From positions 1,364,001 to 1,428,000 of the forward strand of contig CAWFKW010000003.1 of the NCBI GenBank assembly GCA_963816535.1: 64,000 nucleotides of DNA. The letters run 5' to 3'. How positions within the stretch are numbered: position 1 is the stretch's first letter; each line of letters opens with the position of its first letter. The notes beneath the pieces are model-generated. The model ran no database searches and had not been told where the DNA came from. It saw nothing but the letters and a program-made list of their open reading frames with translations. The translations under genes and the position numbers were made by a program. Origin of the DNA: CAWFKW01 sp963816535. GTDB taxonomy: Bacteria > Bacteroidota > Ignavibacteria > Tepidaquicellales > OLB5. Below, one piece after another: positions 35,693-44,141 of this stretch.

Positions 35693-35703
35693 ATAAACAA
35701 AGT

Positions 35704-35727
35704 GAAGGCAGGTTAAAACCTGCCTTC
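35704..35727 (+). terminator. Hairpin after the DUF932 gene
   Basis: GAAGGCAGG pairs with CCTGCCTTC around a TTAAAA loop, starting 12 bp after the stop codon. The T-run is weak (GTCATTTCTT), so termination strength is uncertain. Confidence 0.5.
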
Positions 35728-35782
35728 GTCATTTCTTATGATTTAATATTAAACCAAATCGAAATCAGCTGTTTTATATTTA

Positions 35783-36730
35783 TTATTTCTTAGCTTCTAA
35801 TTGAACAAATATATTGATTATATCATCATTGTCACTATATGCTTTTTTATTATAAAATTGGACATCAAACTCGCTCCAAAGACTATTATATACTAAATGT
35901 TTCAAAAAACCATATTCTTCTATTAAGGGTTTAAACTTTTCATTTCCTAATTTACTTAAACCATTTTCGGTAAGTTCAACTTTTTTGCCTTTTGGGCTTT
36001 TTTTGTAATCGTTATCAATTCCGAACATGCTTGGGCTGTAATCCATCACAAGTGTAAAAGCGGTCTTCTTCTTATCATCAATCGGAAGAAAATGAACTGT
36101 TCCTGATGTGGAATCATCTTTCCATTTTAGTACTGCTGAAATGTCATTTTCCTCGATTCCCTTGATTGGTTCTCCGGATGTATCCCTTATAGATATTTCC
36201 CCTTCGATTTCATTCCTGCCGGTCTTTATGATATTGCTGTTAACGTATTCTATATCCCTGGATTCTACTTTTGGATTATCATTCCATTTGAATTCAACTC
36301 TGCGGTTTAGAGATCGATCCTCTTCGCTAATGTTTGCGTTTACTGGCTCTGATTTCCCTTTCCCGTCGGTAATTATTTGTTCAGGCTTGCACCCTTTAGA
36401 AACCAGGTAATCCATAACAGCATCGGCCCGTCTTTCTGACAGGTTAAGGTTAAATTCATAACTACCAACATCATCAGTGTGACCAATAACTTCGATAGTA
36501 GAACCCGGCAAATCAACAAGCTCCGCGGCCAACTGATCGAGAATCGGAAGAGATTCAGGTCTTAATTCAGATTTCCCAAATTCAAAATAAATGTTGGCGG
36601 GCGAGTTTAGTGAATCAACAAGTTCAGAGCTTAACCCCTTGCTTTTGACTGGTTCTGATAAGAGTGATATGGCGGCGATCAGAAGTAAGCAAATAAATAA
36701 GATATAGAAATCTGTTTTGGAATTTTTCAT
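35783..36730 (-). CDS. OmpA-family peptidoglycan-binding protein with a vWA-like stub
   Basis: 315 aa. There is one N-terminal membrane or signal segment (about 9-24). The OmpA_C domain follows (about 45-150: IYFEFGKSELRPES, IEVIGHTDDVG, NLSERRADAV, NRRVEF). Then comes a beta-rich region and FTLVMDYSPSM, which looks like the start of a von Willebrand A domain, after which the fold appears truncated. The envelope-anchored role is firm; the C-terminal function is not. Confidence 0.75.
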   Translation of the reverse strand: MKNSKTDFYILFICLLLIAAISLLSEPVKSKGLSSELVDSLNSPANIYFEFGKSELRPESLPILDQLAAELVDLPGSTIEVIGHTDDVGSYEFNLNLSERRADAVMDYLVSKGCKPEQIITDGKGKSEPVNANISEEDRSLNRRVEFKWNDNPKVESRDIEYVNSNIIKTGRNEIEGEISIRDTSGEPIKGIEENDISAVLKWKDDSTSGTVHFLPIDDKKKTAFTLVMDYSPSMFGIDNDYKKSPKGKKVELTENGLSKLGNEKFKPLIEEYGFLKHLVYNSLWSEFDVQFYNKKAYSDNDDIINIFVQLEAKK

Positions 36731-37462
36731 AATACTGCTCCCATTTAATTAGTTCTAAGCTATGCGAATCTATATCATATTTTCAGCGGATTCATATCAT
36801 TGAATGATACAAATTTGAAGACAACTAAAGATATCAGAATTGGCTGAAAACGATATATTTGAACGTTATTAATTAGTGACATCAAGAATAAATACTACTC
36901 CAGATTAAATCGCGTGACTACCTTTTTATTGATGTTTGATACAAATGGCTCCCCCAAAGAAGGACATTTGCATATAGGACGTAGGTGTGACTTCTTATTG
37001 TTGTAAGCCCAGGAAGCTTAATAGTAAAGATTCTATAATTATTGACAAGAAAGTTACAAGATCCGGTAAAAATGGATTTTAAATAAACCCCTTTTTACTA
37101 AAACATTTTTATTCTAATAGAAGTATTAGGCTGATTTGAGCATTTTTTGAAAATAGTTAAAAATATAAGAAGTAGCCGTTAAGTCACTTAAAAATAATGG
37201 TAAAATTTGAAAATGTAAGTAAAACCATTACGGAGTGATTGTTAAGTCATATATAAATCAAGGTAAATATTGAAAATTTAGTTAACAATGAAAGGATTTA
37301 GAAATATTTGTATAATCCTTTGACCAATAGTTTTTCTATATAATAAATACAATATTCAATATCAAATAATTCATTATAGGTTTGTCTGTTTTTTCTCCAT
37401 CTAATTGTGCTTTATGTTCTCCATAGTGTTACTGTTTCCAATTCAGGGTTCTTAAATTATTT
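36731..37462. other. 730-bp gene-free stretch
   Basis: AT-rich with no convincing frame. It contains a two-copy imperfect 63-bp tandem repeat (37178-37303). Nothing else is recognised. Confidence 0.4.
37178..37303. repeat. Imperfect 63-bp tandem repeat, two copies
   Basis: GTTAAGTCA begins each copy at 37178 and 37241, followed by shared AAAT, GGTAAA and TTGAAAAT blocks in the same order. Copy 1 also carries a TAATGGT/ACCATTA dyad. Purpose unknown; it could be an old duplication or a regulatory repeat. Confidence 0.4.
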
Positions 37463-38059
37463 TCAAATAATTACATTATTTTTACCTCTTTCAATATTAG
37501 CCTTAATTACATGTTTCATGGCTTTATCATACTCTTCTTTTAATAAATTCTCATCGTCAAACTCTATCTTAATGGTATCTGAACCATATATTACCTCGAG
37601 TATATTATCTTTTACCGATAGCCCTTTTATGAAATAGCTATTGAAAGTTCTTTCACAGTAAACACCTAGGATGACGCTATGTTTATCAATTTCGTATCTA
37701 ATTTTAATATCTTCTACAGCAAAATAACGATCTCCGCTCACATTAAACCAAGTCTCTATAAGGTTATTTTCTATGAGTTCATCGAATATCCTCATAGCGC
37801 GTAATTTATCCAGGTAGAATCTTCTTTCTATCTTAGAAATAGTAATATATATAGGGTCAACAAAAATTACATATTTAGCAACCTCGTCGAATAGTTCATC
37901 TTTGCTCATTAATTTTTGTTTATATAAGTCATCTTTGCCTGCTGATTTTTGCTTTAATACATATTGTGATTGACAATAATCACAAACTAAACATTGTGGA
38001 GATTGCAATAAGATTTTGAGTTTCGCACCGCAATTAGGACATTTTAATTCTTCTAACAT
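37463..38059 (-). CDS. Zinc-ribbon protein with FtsK-gamma-like winged helix
   Basis: 198 aa. The N-terminus is a zinc ribbon (CPNCGAK...CDYCQSQY). Residues about 73-100 (ITISKIERRFYLDKLRAMRI...ELIENNLIE) closely resemble the gamma winged helix of FtsK translocases. The rest is beta-rich and unassigned. It lies 101 bp downstream of the island metK on the same strand and may be part of that operon or a regulator. Confidence 0.6.
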   Translation of the reverse strand: MLEELKCPNCGAKLKILLQSPQCLVCDYCQSQYVLKQKSAGKDDLYKQKLMSKDELFDEVAKYVIFVDPIYITISKIERRFYLDKLRAMRIFDELIENNLIETWFNVSGDRYFAVEDIKIRYEIDKHSVILGVYCERTFNSYFIKGLSVKDNILEVIYGSDTIKIEFDDENLLKEEYDKAMKHVIKANIERGKNNVII

Positions 38060-38160
38060 ATAGTGTAATAAAATTAAATTTATTTCTAATTAATCTGACC
38101 TCAAAATAGGAGCTGAATTTAATGTTATTCCGTTAATAATCCCTAAAAAATTTTGAAATA

Positions 38161-39414
38161 TTATAAATTAAAATGCTCTTTTATTTCTCTAATTTTATTC
38201 GTTTTTTCCCAAGAAAAAGTATCTATCTTTTTAGAATATCTACACCCGTCAAAGATAACCCTTTTTCCTATTTCTCTTCCGAAGTGACCGTAATATGCGC
38301 TTTCTGAATAAATGGGATTATTCAGACCCAGGTTAAGAATAATTTTATCGGGTTCAAAATTGAATATTTTACTTAATGATTCACAAATTTTATCATCATC
38401 GATGCACTTGTTATATTTATTCTTCTTATTGGTTCCGAAACAATTTACAAAGAAGGAAATCGGTTGGCTCAAACCTATTCCGTAGGCAACCTGAATTAGG
38501 ATTCTGTCTGCAATGTTTGCTTCTATCAAATTTTTTGCAGCATATCGCGCCATATATGTCCCGGCCCGGTCTACTTTTGAAGGGTCCTTTCCCGAGAAAG
38601 CACCTCCTCCATGAGGTGCTGCTCCACCGTAGGTATCAACAATAATTTTTCTCCCCGTAAGACCTGTATCTGCGGCAGGGCCATATTGCGTGAAACTTCC
38701 AGAAGGATTTACTATTATCTTAGAATTCTCATTGAATAGGTATTTAATGTAATCAGGATATTTACTTAATGATTTGTTCAATAGTTGTTCTTTAACAAAA
38801 TGTTCCAATAAATGGATAAATCCTTTGGGATTTTGTTTATGACTCAATGATACCAAAACAGTATTAATATGAACTGGTTTATTATCGACATACTGTATTG
38901 TAACCTGTGCTTTACCATCTGGCATTAATTGTAACTCATTGTTTCCATTTCTTAATTCGTCGAAAGAACTCATTAATCTGTGAGATAAATCCAAAGCTAA
39001 AGGCATGTAGCTTGGAGTCTCCCTTGTTGCATAACCAAACATTATGCCCTGATCTCCGGCACCCATAGTTACATTGTTTTTGACTACGGCTTTATTGATT
39101 TCTTCTGCTTGTTCTTTTATCATCAATTCGATTTTACATGTATTATGGGAAAAACCGCAGTCTGGATCAATATATCCTATATCTTTAATCAAATCCTTTA
39201 TTAATCTTGTATGATCAGGTTGTGTTTTAGATAACGACTTAACCTCACCGCATAATATTACTTTATCAGTTGTTACCAAAGTCTCCAGGGCAACTTTTGC
39301 ATTTCTGTCGTATAAAAGGTATTCATCAAGTATCCTATCTGATATTTGGTCAGCTATCTTATCTGGATGTCCCCGTGAAACTGATTCAGAGGTAAATAAA
39401 TAATTATTGATCAA
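38161..39414 (-). CDS. metK: S-adenosylmethionine synthetase encoded on the element
   Basis: 417 aa, slightly longer than usual. Conserved motifs are present: SVSRGHPDKIADQISD, GAGDQGIMFGYA, DTGLTGRKIIVDTYGG, GGGAFSGKDPSKVDR and YGHFGRE. Thus ATP, methionine and metal sites appear intact. It makes SAM from methionine and ATP. It lies inside the mobile element, 9 bp after an unknown gene and in operon with two unknown proteins, so it is probably an accessory copy serving the cargo. Sequence variation around KAQVT and SQPISFF sets it apart from textbook MetK. Confidence 0.93.
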   Translation of the reverse strand: MINNYLFTSESVSRGHPDKIADQISDRILDEYLLYDRNAKVALETLVTTDKVILCGEVKSLSKTQPDHTRLIKDLIKDIGYIDPDCGFSHNTCKIELMIKEQAEEINKAVVKNNVTMGAGDQGIMFGYATRETPSYMPLALDLSHRLMSSFDELRNGNNELQLMPDGKAQVTIQYVDNKPVHINTVLVSLSHKQNPKGFIHLLEHFVKEQLLNKSLSKYPDYIKYLFNENSKIIVNPSGSFTQYGPAADTGLTGRKIIVDTYGGAAPHGGGAFSGKDPSKVDRAGTYMARYAAKNLIEANIADRILIQVAYGIGLSQPISFFVNCFGTNKKNKYNKCIDDDKICESLSKIFNFEPDKIILNLGLNNPIYSESAYYGHFGREIGKRVIFDGCRYSKKIDTFSWEKTNKIREIKEHFNL

Positions 39415-39423
39415 GTTATTTTA

Positions 39424-40110
39424 TTAGTTTAAATATTCTTCATAATATAAATCAAAGTAAGAGACAATAATTTTCTTTCTTTCAATATCACTATACTTAT
39501 TTTGTTTTGGAATAGTATCTTTTATTCTGCAGCAGAGCAAGTAGAATTCAGTATCCGCATCTGACTTAATTGACGTCATATTTTCTTCATGATTATAGTA
39601 GTCAAAAAACGCATTCTGCAATTGTTCGCTTGAAATAACATCGGGAGCGTAGTTTTGAATTCTATTTGGTAATCCATAAAGAATTTGAAAAGGTATCTCT
39701 TTCAAATTGCCCTGTCTCGACATTAGAGAATAAACAATTTCATTAATTAATACGTTTGAAACAGAGTTTGTGAATGCAGCTAAAATCCATAATTCACCGT
39801 TTAAACTAAAATCGTATATTAAATAAGAATAAGTATTATCAGTTTTTAGGATTACCAAATTGTCACTTGAAGCTCCCATTCCAGAATTAATATCAAATGT
39901 CAACAAATGTTTTATCTTAAAATGTCTTTCAAGGAATTCTAAAGTATTTGAATCAACTAATTCATCTGTTTCATCAGAATTAAGAAAACTTTTAATAAAG
40001 TCCTTTGTCAGATACATATTGTCAGGTATTAACACAATACCTCCATCTGTTTGAATAGCATTCTTGCTAAACCTTAAATTCAGTTGCTTAAGAAACCGTG
40101 ACTTTTTCAT
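39424..40110 (-). CDS. Unknown protein in the metK operon
   Basis: 228 aa, not recognised. It is a mixed alpha/beta protein with no signal peptide or membrane segment. Notable is the D/E-rich TDETDELVDSNTLEFLERHF region and a Cys-Cys pair (FYLLCCRIKD) near residue 200. It lies 7 bp after the next gene upstream and 9 bp before metK, so all three are co-transcribed. Confidence 0.55.
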   Translation of the reverse strand: MKKSRFLKQLNLRFSKNAIQTDGGIVLIPDNMYLTKDFIKSFLNSDETDELVDSNTLEFLERHFKIKHLLTFDINSGMGASSDNLVILKTDNTYSYLIYDFSLNGELWILAAFTNSVSNVLINEIVYSLMSRQGNLKEIPFQILYGLPNRIQNYAPDVISSEQLQNAFFDYYNHEENMTSIKSDADTEFYLLCCRIKDTIPKQNKYSDIERKKIIVSYFDLYYEEYLN

Positions 40111-40117
40111 GTTCTAA

Positions 40118-40783
40118 TTAATTTTCGTGGTTTAAGTTATCATTTTGCCATCTGAATCCATTGTACCTTAATTCGGTTGTTCGGAAATCAGGTAGCATAA
40201 TTTCCATAGTATCTCCTGACTCTTCTAAATAACCATATAGTCTTGAACCAACCAGCTTATTAAAAACCTTCCTTAATTTATCTGCTAGTATTGTCCTGAA
40301 AATATCAATGCAATTCTTATCACTTGCAAGAGAATGCAAGGAACGAATAGCATGTTTGGTGCAATGGTAAGCTGCAAAATAGGGGTCTTCATCAAGTGCA
40401 GCATTGCCACCTATCGTTGCAAATACCCTTGCCATTTTAAGCGAATCTCCCCAGGCCATACTAGTGTTTCTCCTAAAAGAAATCATTTTATCAAGAGTAA
40501 TTTTCTGTTTTAAATAAAGATTAGCAACCTTTAAATCATTTAATGCCCTTTTGTAATAAATCCCTCCCGGAATGGATTTTATTGCTTGTTGAACAGCAAA
40601 AATAGCATATTCTCTCATTAGTAAGTCAGCATCCATTTCAATTCTATGTAATGCCCATATAAGCCAAATTGGATTATTACAGTTATTCCAAAAAATCATA
40701 AATTCTATTGTCTCATTTTCAAAATTTAACAAAAGCTTTATATTTCTATCAGCAGAATTATTTAATCCTTCAGTCAATTTCAT
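40118..40783 (-). CDS. Unknown protein, immunity-protein-like, first gene of the metK operon
   Basis: 221 aa, largely helical. The pattern of WNNCNNPIWLIWALHR followed by REYAIFAVQQA and AAYHCTKHAIRSL is reminiscent of bacterial immunity-type or helical repeat proteins, but no firm family can be named. It is the promoter-proximal gene of the island metK operon. Confidence 0.5.
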   Translation of the reverse strand: MKLTEGLNNSADRNIKLLLNFENETIEFMIFWNNCNNPIWLIWALHRIEMDADLLMREYAIFAVQQAIKSIPGGIYYKRALNDLKVANLYLKQKITLDKMISFRRNTSMAWGDSLKMARVFATIGGNAALDEDPYFAAYHCTKHAIRSLHSLASDKNCIDIFRTILADKLRKVFNKLVGSRLYGYLEESGDTMEIMLPDFRTTELRYNGFRWQNDNLNHEN

Positions 40784-41572
40784 ATAATATGTGCTTTTTT
40801 TGTTAGATGAATAAAACAGAAAACCGCTTGTAGTACACTCTAATAGAATGTTAACAAGCGGTTTTACACTTTGAGATTTTTTCGGGATTTATCCCCGCTT
40901 GTCATTTTAGCACCTTAGTTTCTCTAACTAGGTTGCTGGATTTCTAAATCACTCGAAACAATAATGCCATTTTATGTTATAATGTTTTGAAATTAAAGTC
41001 AATAATTTGAATCTTGACATAACTGACCAACAAGGAATTTTTGATGGTAAAGATTTAGCAGAAATAAAAAAACCCCGCCAAATATCGAGGTTCTGCGATT
41101 GAACTCTTAACTTGGCTTTTAATTGATTTTTATGAATTTGTTGGATAGTTTTAAGAATGGTGAGACTGGAGATTAGAAGGGAGCCAGTGTAAAATTTTCG
41201 CGTTTTTCAGCTCAAAAATGACGTTTTTTTAAAAATAGCCGAATTTTGATATATGTCTCCCACTTATTTATTGTCCAATGAAATAAGACCCAGTCCAGCA
41301 GGCTATAAAGTGCCTTAGAATAGATTGTGGAAGGGCAAAATTTTCTCCCTACAACTCTTACCCAAAAGCGAATTATTTTTTTATTTTGAATCACAGCAGT
41401 TCAGGTATTTAACAGTTAATCTTTTTTATCGTTTTAGAATCATCTATCTATACCTTTAGAGATTTTCTATACTATCTTGATTGTTTACTCTTTCTCTCCG
41501 GTATTCTTAAATTATCACCCTAATACTTGTTGTGGGTAGATTATGCCCTTGCATTTGTCATAATTTATGCCC
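40784..41572. other. Non-coding stretch
   Basis: No supported gene. It holds the 40820-40865 hairpin, and near 41541 and 41564 a 23-bp-spaced direct repeat of TTATGCCCTTG just upstream of a promoter-like sequence. Confidence 0.4.
40820..40865. terminator. Long hairpin upstream of the metK operon
   Basis: AAAACCGCTTGT (40820-40831) pairs perfectly with ACAAGCGGTTTT (40854-40865); the interior can extend pairing (ACACTCT/AGAATGT). T-rich tails follow on both strands. It sits 37 bp upstream of the first metK-operon start, so it may be a bidirectional terminator or a leader attenuator. Confidence 0.5.
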
Positions 41573-41601
41573 TTGACTTTGTAGAATATAATTCTTATGT
41601 T
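41573..41601 (+). promoter_or_regulatory. Sigma70-like promoter
   Basis: TTGACT (41573-41578), a 17-bp spacer and TATGTT (41596-41601). It immediately precedes a structured leader ending in a terminator. Overlapping TATAAT is present but at wrong spacing. Confidence 0.45.
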
Positions 41602-41607
41602 ACAATA

Positions 41608-41752
41608 AGAAAAACATCAAGAGTGGGTGAAATAATCCCTACCAACCTTCTGAAAACGGAAAAGGTGGTACAAATAGATGTGCTGGTGTAATACCGGAAA
41701 GTTTTCGTGAAGGAGAATTTTCCTATACTAATGAAGGAAAATTCTCCTTTTT
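41608..41752 (+). ncRNA. Candidate structured RNA or attenuator leader
   Basis: Between the promoter and a perfect terminator lie further stems: GGG/CCC near 41625-41638, and ACCAACCTT (41641-41649) with AAGGTGGT (41662-41669) around an 11-nt loop. A 22-codon frame from GTG 41623 ends at the TAA before the terminator and could be a leader peptide. The unit could be a stand-alone small RNA or an attenuator for the gene at 41836. Confidence 0.4.
41711..41752 (+). terminator. Strong intrinsic terminator
   Basis: AGGAGAATTTTCCT (41711-41724) and AGGAAAATTCTCCT (41735-41748) are exact reverse complements around a 10-nt loop, followed by a T-run on the + strand. Confidence 0.8.
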
Positions 41753-41835
41753 GTTTATCGATAACATTAGTTCCAAAACCAAAAAGAAAGAACAATTAAT
41801 GAGTAAATTTAAAATATATCGTAAAGGAAAAGACG

Positions 41836-42147
41836 ATGAAAACTAAAAGAACGTATACAAACATAGTTGCAAACGCCACAGACATTGATATGGATTATAA
41901 CAAAATGTTTGGGGAAGAAACAGAAGAACCGCTTTCAAACACAATCAAATTCCTTGTTGAAAAAGACATCAAAGACATTGATTACAAATTCATAAACAAA
42001 AAAACTAAACAAGAAGTGCCCATGAATGATGCATATGAAATAGACAAATTTTGTAAGGTTCTTGTAGCTAATAACGAGCTAGAGGAATGGATTGTAAGTT
42101 TACGTTGCCCTGACTCACTGAATCCAGTGTTAATAGCATTGGAATAA
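41836..42147 (+). CDS. Small acidic protein of unknown function
   Basis: 103 aa with no signal peptide, rich in D, E and K, and no recognised motif. AAAGGAAAA lies upstream of the ATG. It is the first gene after the terminator-like leader and precedes the polymerase-like gene, so it could be an element-maintenance protein. Confidence 0.5.
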   Translation: MKTKRTYTNIVANATDIDMDYNKMFGEETEEPLSNTIKFLVEKDIKDIDYKFINKKTKQEVPMNDAYEIDKFCKVLVANNELEEWIVSLRCPDSLNPVLIALE

Positions 42148-42304
42148 TCCTGATTATCATTGTTTTAAAAAAAAGATTTTTTGTTAATGAAAATCATTTA
42201 TAAGATATGCATGAAAGTGATTGATGGAAACTGAAAACCTGCATTCATGCCTTTTGGGAATATTTTACTTTTTAAAGTTATAACTAATAATCAAATCAAT
42301 ATAA

Positions 42305-43762
42305 ATGAAACATTTTTTTGTACCTAAAAAATTTAACCCTTATATATTGTTCCCAAAAATGGAAAGACACTATCCCAAATATTATTATGTTTTGCACAAA
42401 ATTTTTGAAATTCCCCTTTTTGACAAAACCCTCGATAAGGATTCATTTGTGCCGCTGCATTCGAAACATTTGGAGAAAGTTTTGAATACAAGAATGCATA
42501 AAAAAATAATGGGTGACTTATTAGAAAAAAAAATTATTATTCCCGATAATTATTATATACCTGGGAAGAAATCAAAAGGGTATAAGATATCGAAATATTA
42601 TAAGTCTGGAGGTACAAAGAAAATCCCTATTGAAAGAAAAATGTACAATATAATTGAACGAAACAAAGAGAATAAAATAAACTTCTCAACGATGACTAAC
42701 CCTTTACATATTTCTTTAGCTAAGATGCTTCTGGAAATCGAAATTGATGCAGCTGGAGCTTATGAATATATTAAAATGAAAATGGAGAAGGAAGAGGAAA
42801 AAAATGTATATATGCACTTTGTGGATTCCATTGTAGAAAAGGATTTTAGGTTCAAAGTAGATAATACTGTTGGAAGGGTTCATACGAATATATCAAATTT
42901 TCCTTCTAAGTTGAGAGGATTTCTTAGGTATAGAGGGAAGCCTTTAATAAATATAGATATTAGTAATAGTCAGCCTTTTATATTCAATATGATTATTATT
43001 TCGTTCATTTCTAAATTTATTCAAAAAAAGGAACTTCCAAACTCATTAGAAATTGAAGAAGAGTTATCAGATTACCTTTTAAAAAAACTCAGATTTGATA
43101 TTGGGATTGATTTGTTGAATTTTCAAAATATATTGCCTTTAATTTTTTCCACTAAATCCAATAAACTTATCAAAGTTTCTAACTTCCATTCACAAATAAA
43201 TTCATATCTCTCATTTCTTTCTTCTCCTTTATCTCTAAATACCTTTAGGGCTAACTTCTATTATTTTAAACAGTATTGTAATAAAAGATACATAGGTAAT
43301 ATTTCCTCTTATGTTCTCACATTTGATGATGCAATTAAATACATGCAATTGACTGAACAAGGTAAATTTCACGATTATTTTATGGAAAAAGAGGATATAA
43401 CGGACAGAAAAGCCTATAAAGAGAAATTTTTCAAACAGGTATTTTTTTCCAAGCTCAACTATAATTATATATACAAGAATAGGCGAGCTTTTCATAAGTA
43501 TTTCCCCACGGTGAGTGCTTTAATTGATTTACTAAAATTGTCAAATTACAAGTTTCCCTCACTTTTACTGCAAAGGGCAGAATCGCAAATAATGATTAAT
43601 AATGTATCAAAAAGGATTATTAACGAATTACCACAATTCTATTTTTTGACAATCCATGATTCCATATTTACACTTGCTGAATATGAAAATGAAGTAAAAT
43701 CTATAATTTTGGATGAATTTGATAAAAATTATGGAATTCGGCCGACTTTGAAGGTGAGTTGA
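42305..43762 (+). CDS. Divergent family-A-polymerase-like protein of the mobile element
   Basis: 485 aa. GRVHTNISNFPSKLRGFL leads into LINIDISNSQPF (about residues 214-225), which fits polymerase motif A. A K-rich helix around KAYKEKFFKQVFFSK resembles motif B. FLTIHDSIFTL (about 446-456) fits motif C (HD). An LLQRAESQIM helix lies between them. The N-terminal 130 residues may be a winged-helix region. No 3'-5' exonuclease is seen. It could be a replication polymerase or primase of the element. The family resemblance is by motif only, and I know of no characterised close relative. Very AT-rich. Confidence 0.55.
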   Translation: MKHFFVPKKFNPYILFPKMERHYPKYYYVLHKIFEIPLFDKTLDKDSFVPLHSKHLEKVLNTRMHKKIMGDLLEKKIIIPDNYYIPGKKSKGYKISKYYKSGGTKKIPIERKMYNIIERNKENKINFSTMTNPLHISLAKMLLEIEIDAAGAYEYIKMKMEKEEEKNVYMHFVDSIVEKDFRFKVDNTVGRVHTNISNFPSKLRGFLRYRGKPLINIDISNSQPFIFNMIIISFISKFIQKKELPNSLEIEEELSDYLLKKLRFDIGIDLLNFQNILPLIFSTKSNKLIKVSNFHSQINSYLSFLSSPLSLNTFRANFYYFKQYCNKRYIGNISSYVLTFDDAIKYMQLTEQGKFHDYFMEKEDITDRKAYKEKFFKQVFFSKLNYNYIYKNRRAFHKYFPTVSALIDLLKLSNYKFPSLLLQRAESQIMINNVSKRIINELPQFYFLTIHDSIFTLAEYENEVKSIILDEFDKNYGIRPTLKVS

Positions 43763-43811
43763 AAAGAAAAAAATTAATGAGAAATTTCATAGGAGCTAAA
43801 ATGAAAACAAC

Positions 43812-44141
43812 ATGTTCTCAGAAGAAAGAAAAGGGAAACAAAGCGAAAGCAAACTTGGAAAAGATTCAATACAAGAATCAAGCACAAATGAGCTACGGTT
43901 ACTTTCTATAAATGCTGTACGCAAATACCTCGGTATACGACATCAAACAGTTAAAGACTTGATTAGGATAGGGCGGATAAGGATTGTCAAAACAGCTAAT
44001 AACAAAATAAGGGTACCATACAGAAACCTTTTAAATTATTTATCCGGAGATTTCGAATTCAATATATCGGAAAATGATGTAATATCCGTTGAAGCAACTC
44101 AAAACAGAATCGACTCATTAATAGAGGAGTATTCAGATTAA
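43812..44141 (+). CDS. Helix-turn-helix (excisionase/MerR-type) DNA-binding protein
   Basis: 109 aa. The motif LLSINAVRKYLGIRHQTVKDLIRIGRIRIV...NKIRVPYRNLLNYL is a HTH_17/excisionase-type domain, flanked by charged tails. The stop abuts the integrase ATG, so the two are one operon; it is probably the recombination directionality factor or a regulator. The ribosome site AGGAG best fits an out-of-frame ATG at 43801, so the true start or a frameshift deserves a check. Confidence 0.7.
   Translation: MFSEERKGKQSESKLGKDSIQESSTNELRLLSINAVRKYLGIRHQTVKDLIRIGRIRIVKTANNKIRVPYRNLLNYLSGDFEFNISENDVISVEATQNRIDSLIEEYSD

Noticed and set aside
38161..39414. metK as the ordinary chromosomal housekeeping gene outside any element
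   Set aside because: It lies well inside the boundaries set by the two tRNA repeats and among mobile-element genes, although I cannot exclude that it is the genome's only copy.
41212..41394. 60-aa minus frame in the intergenic region
   Set aside because: It has a GTG start, no ribosome site and no motif; composition is like random AT-rich sequence.
41595..41795. 66-aa minus frame overlapping the structured RNA
   Set aside because: It crosses a perfect terminator hairpin and lacks a ribosome site; the + strand structure explains the region better.
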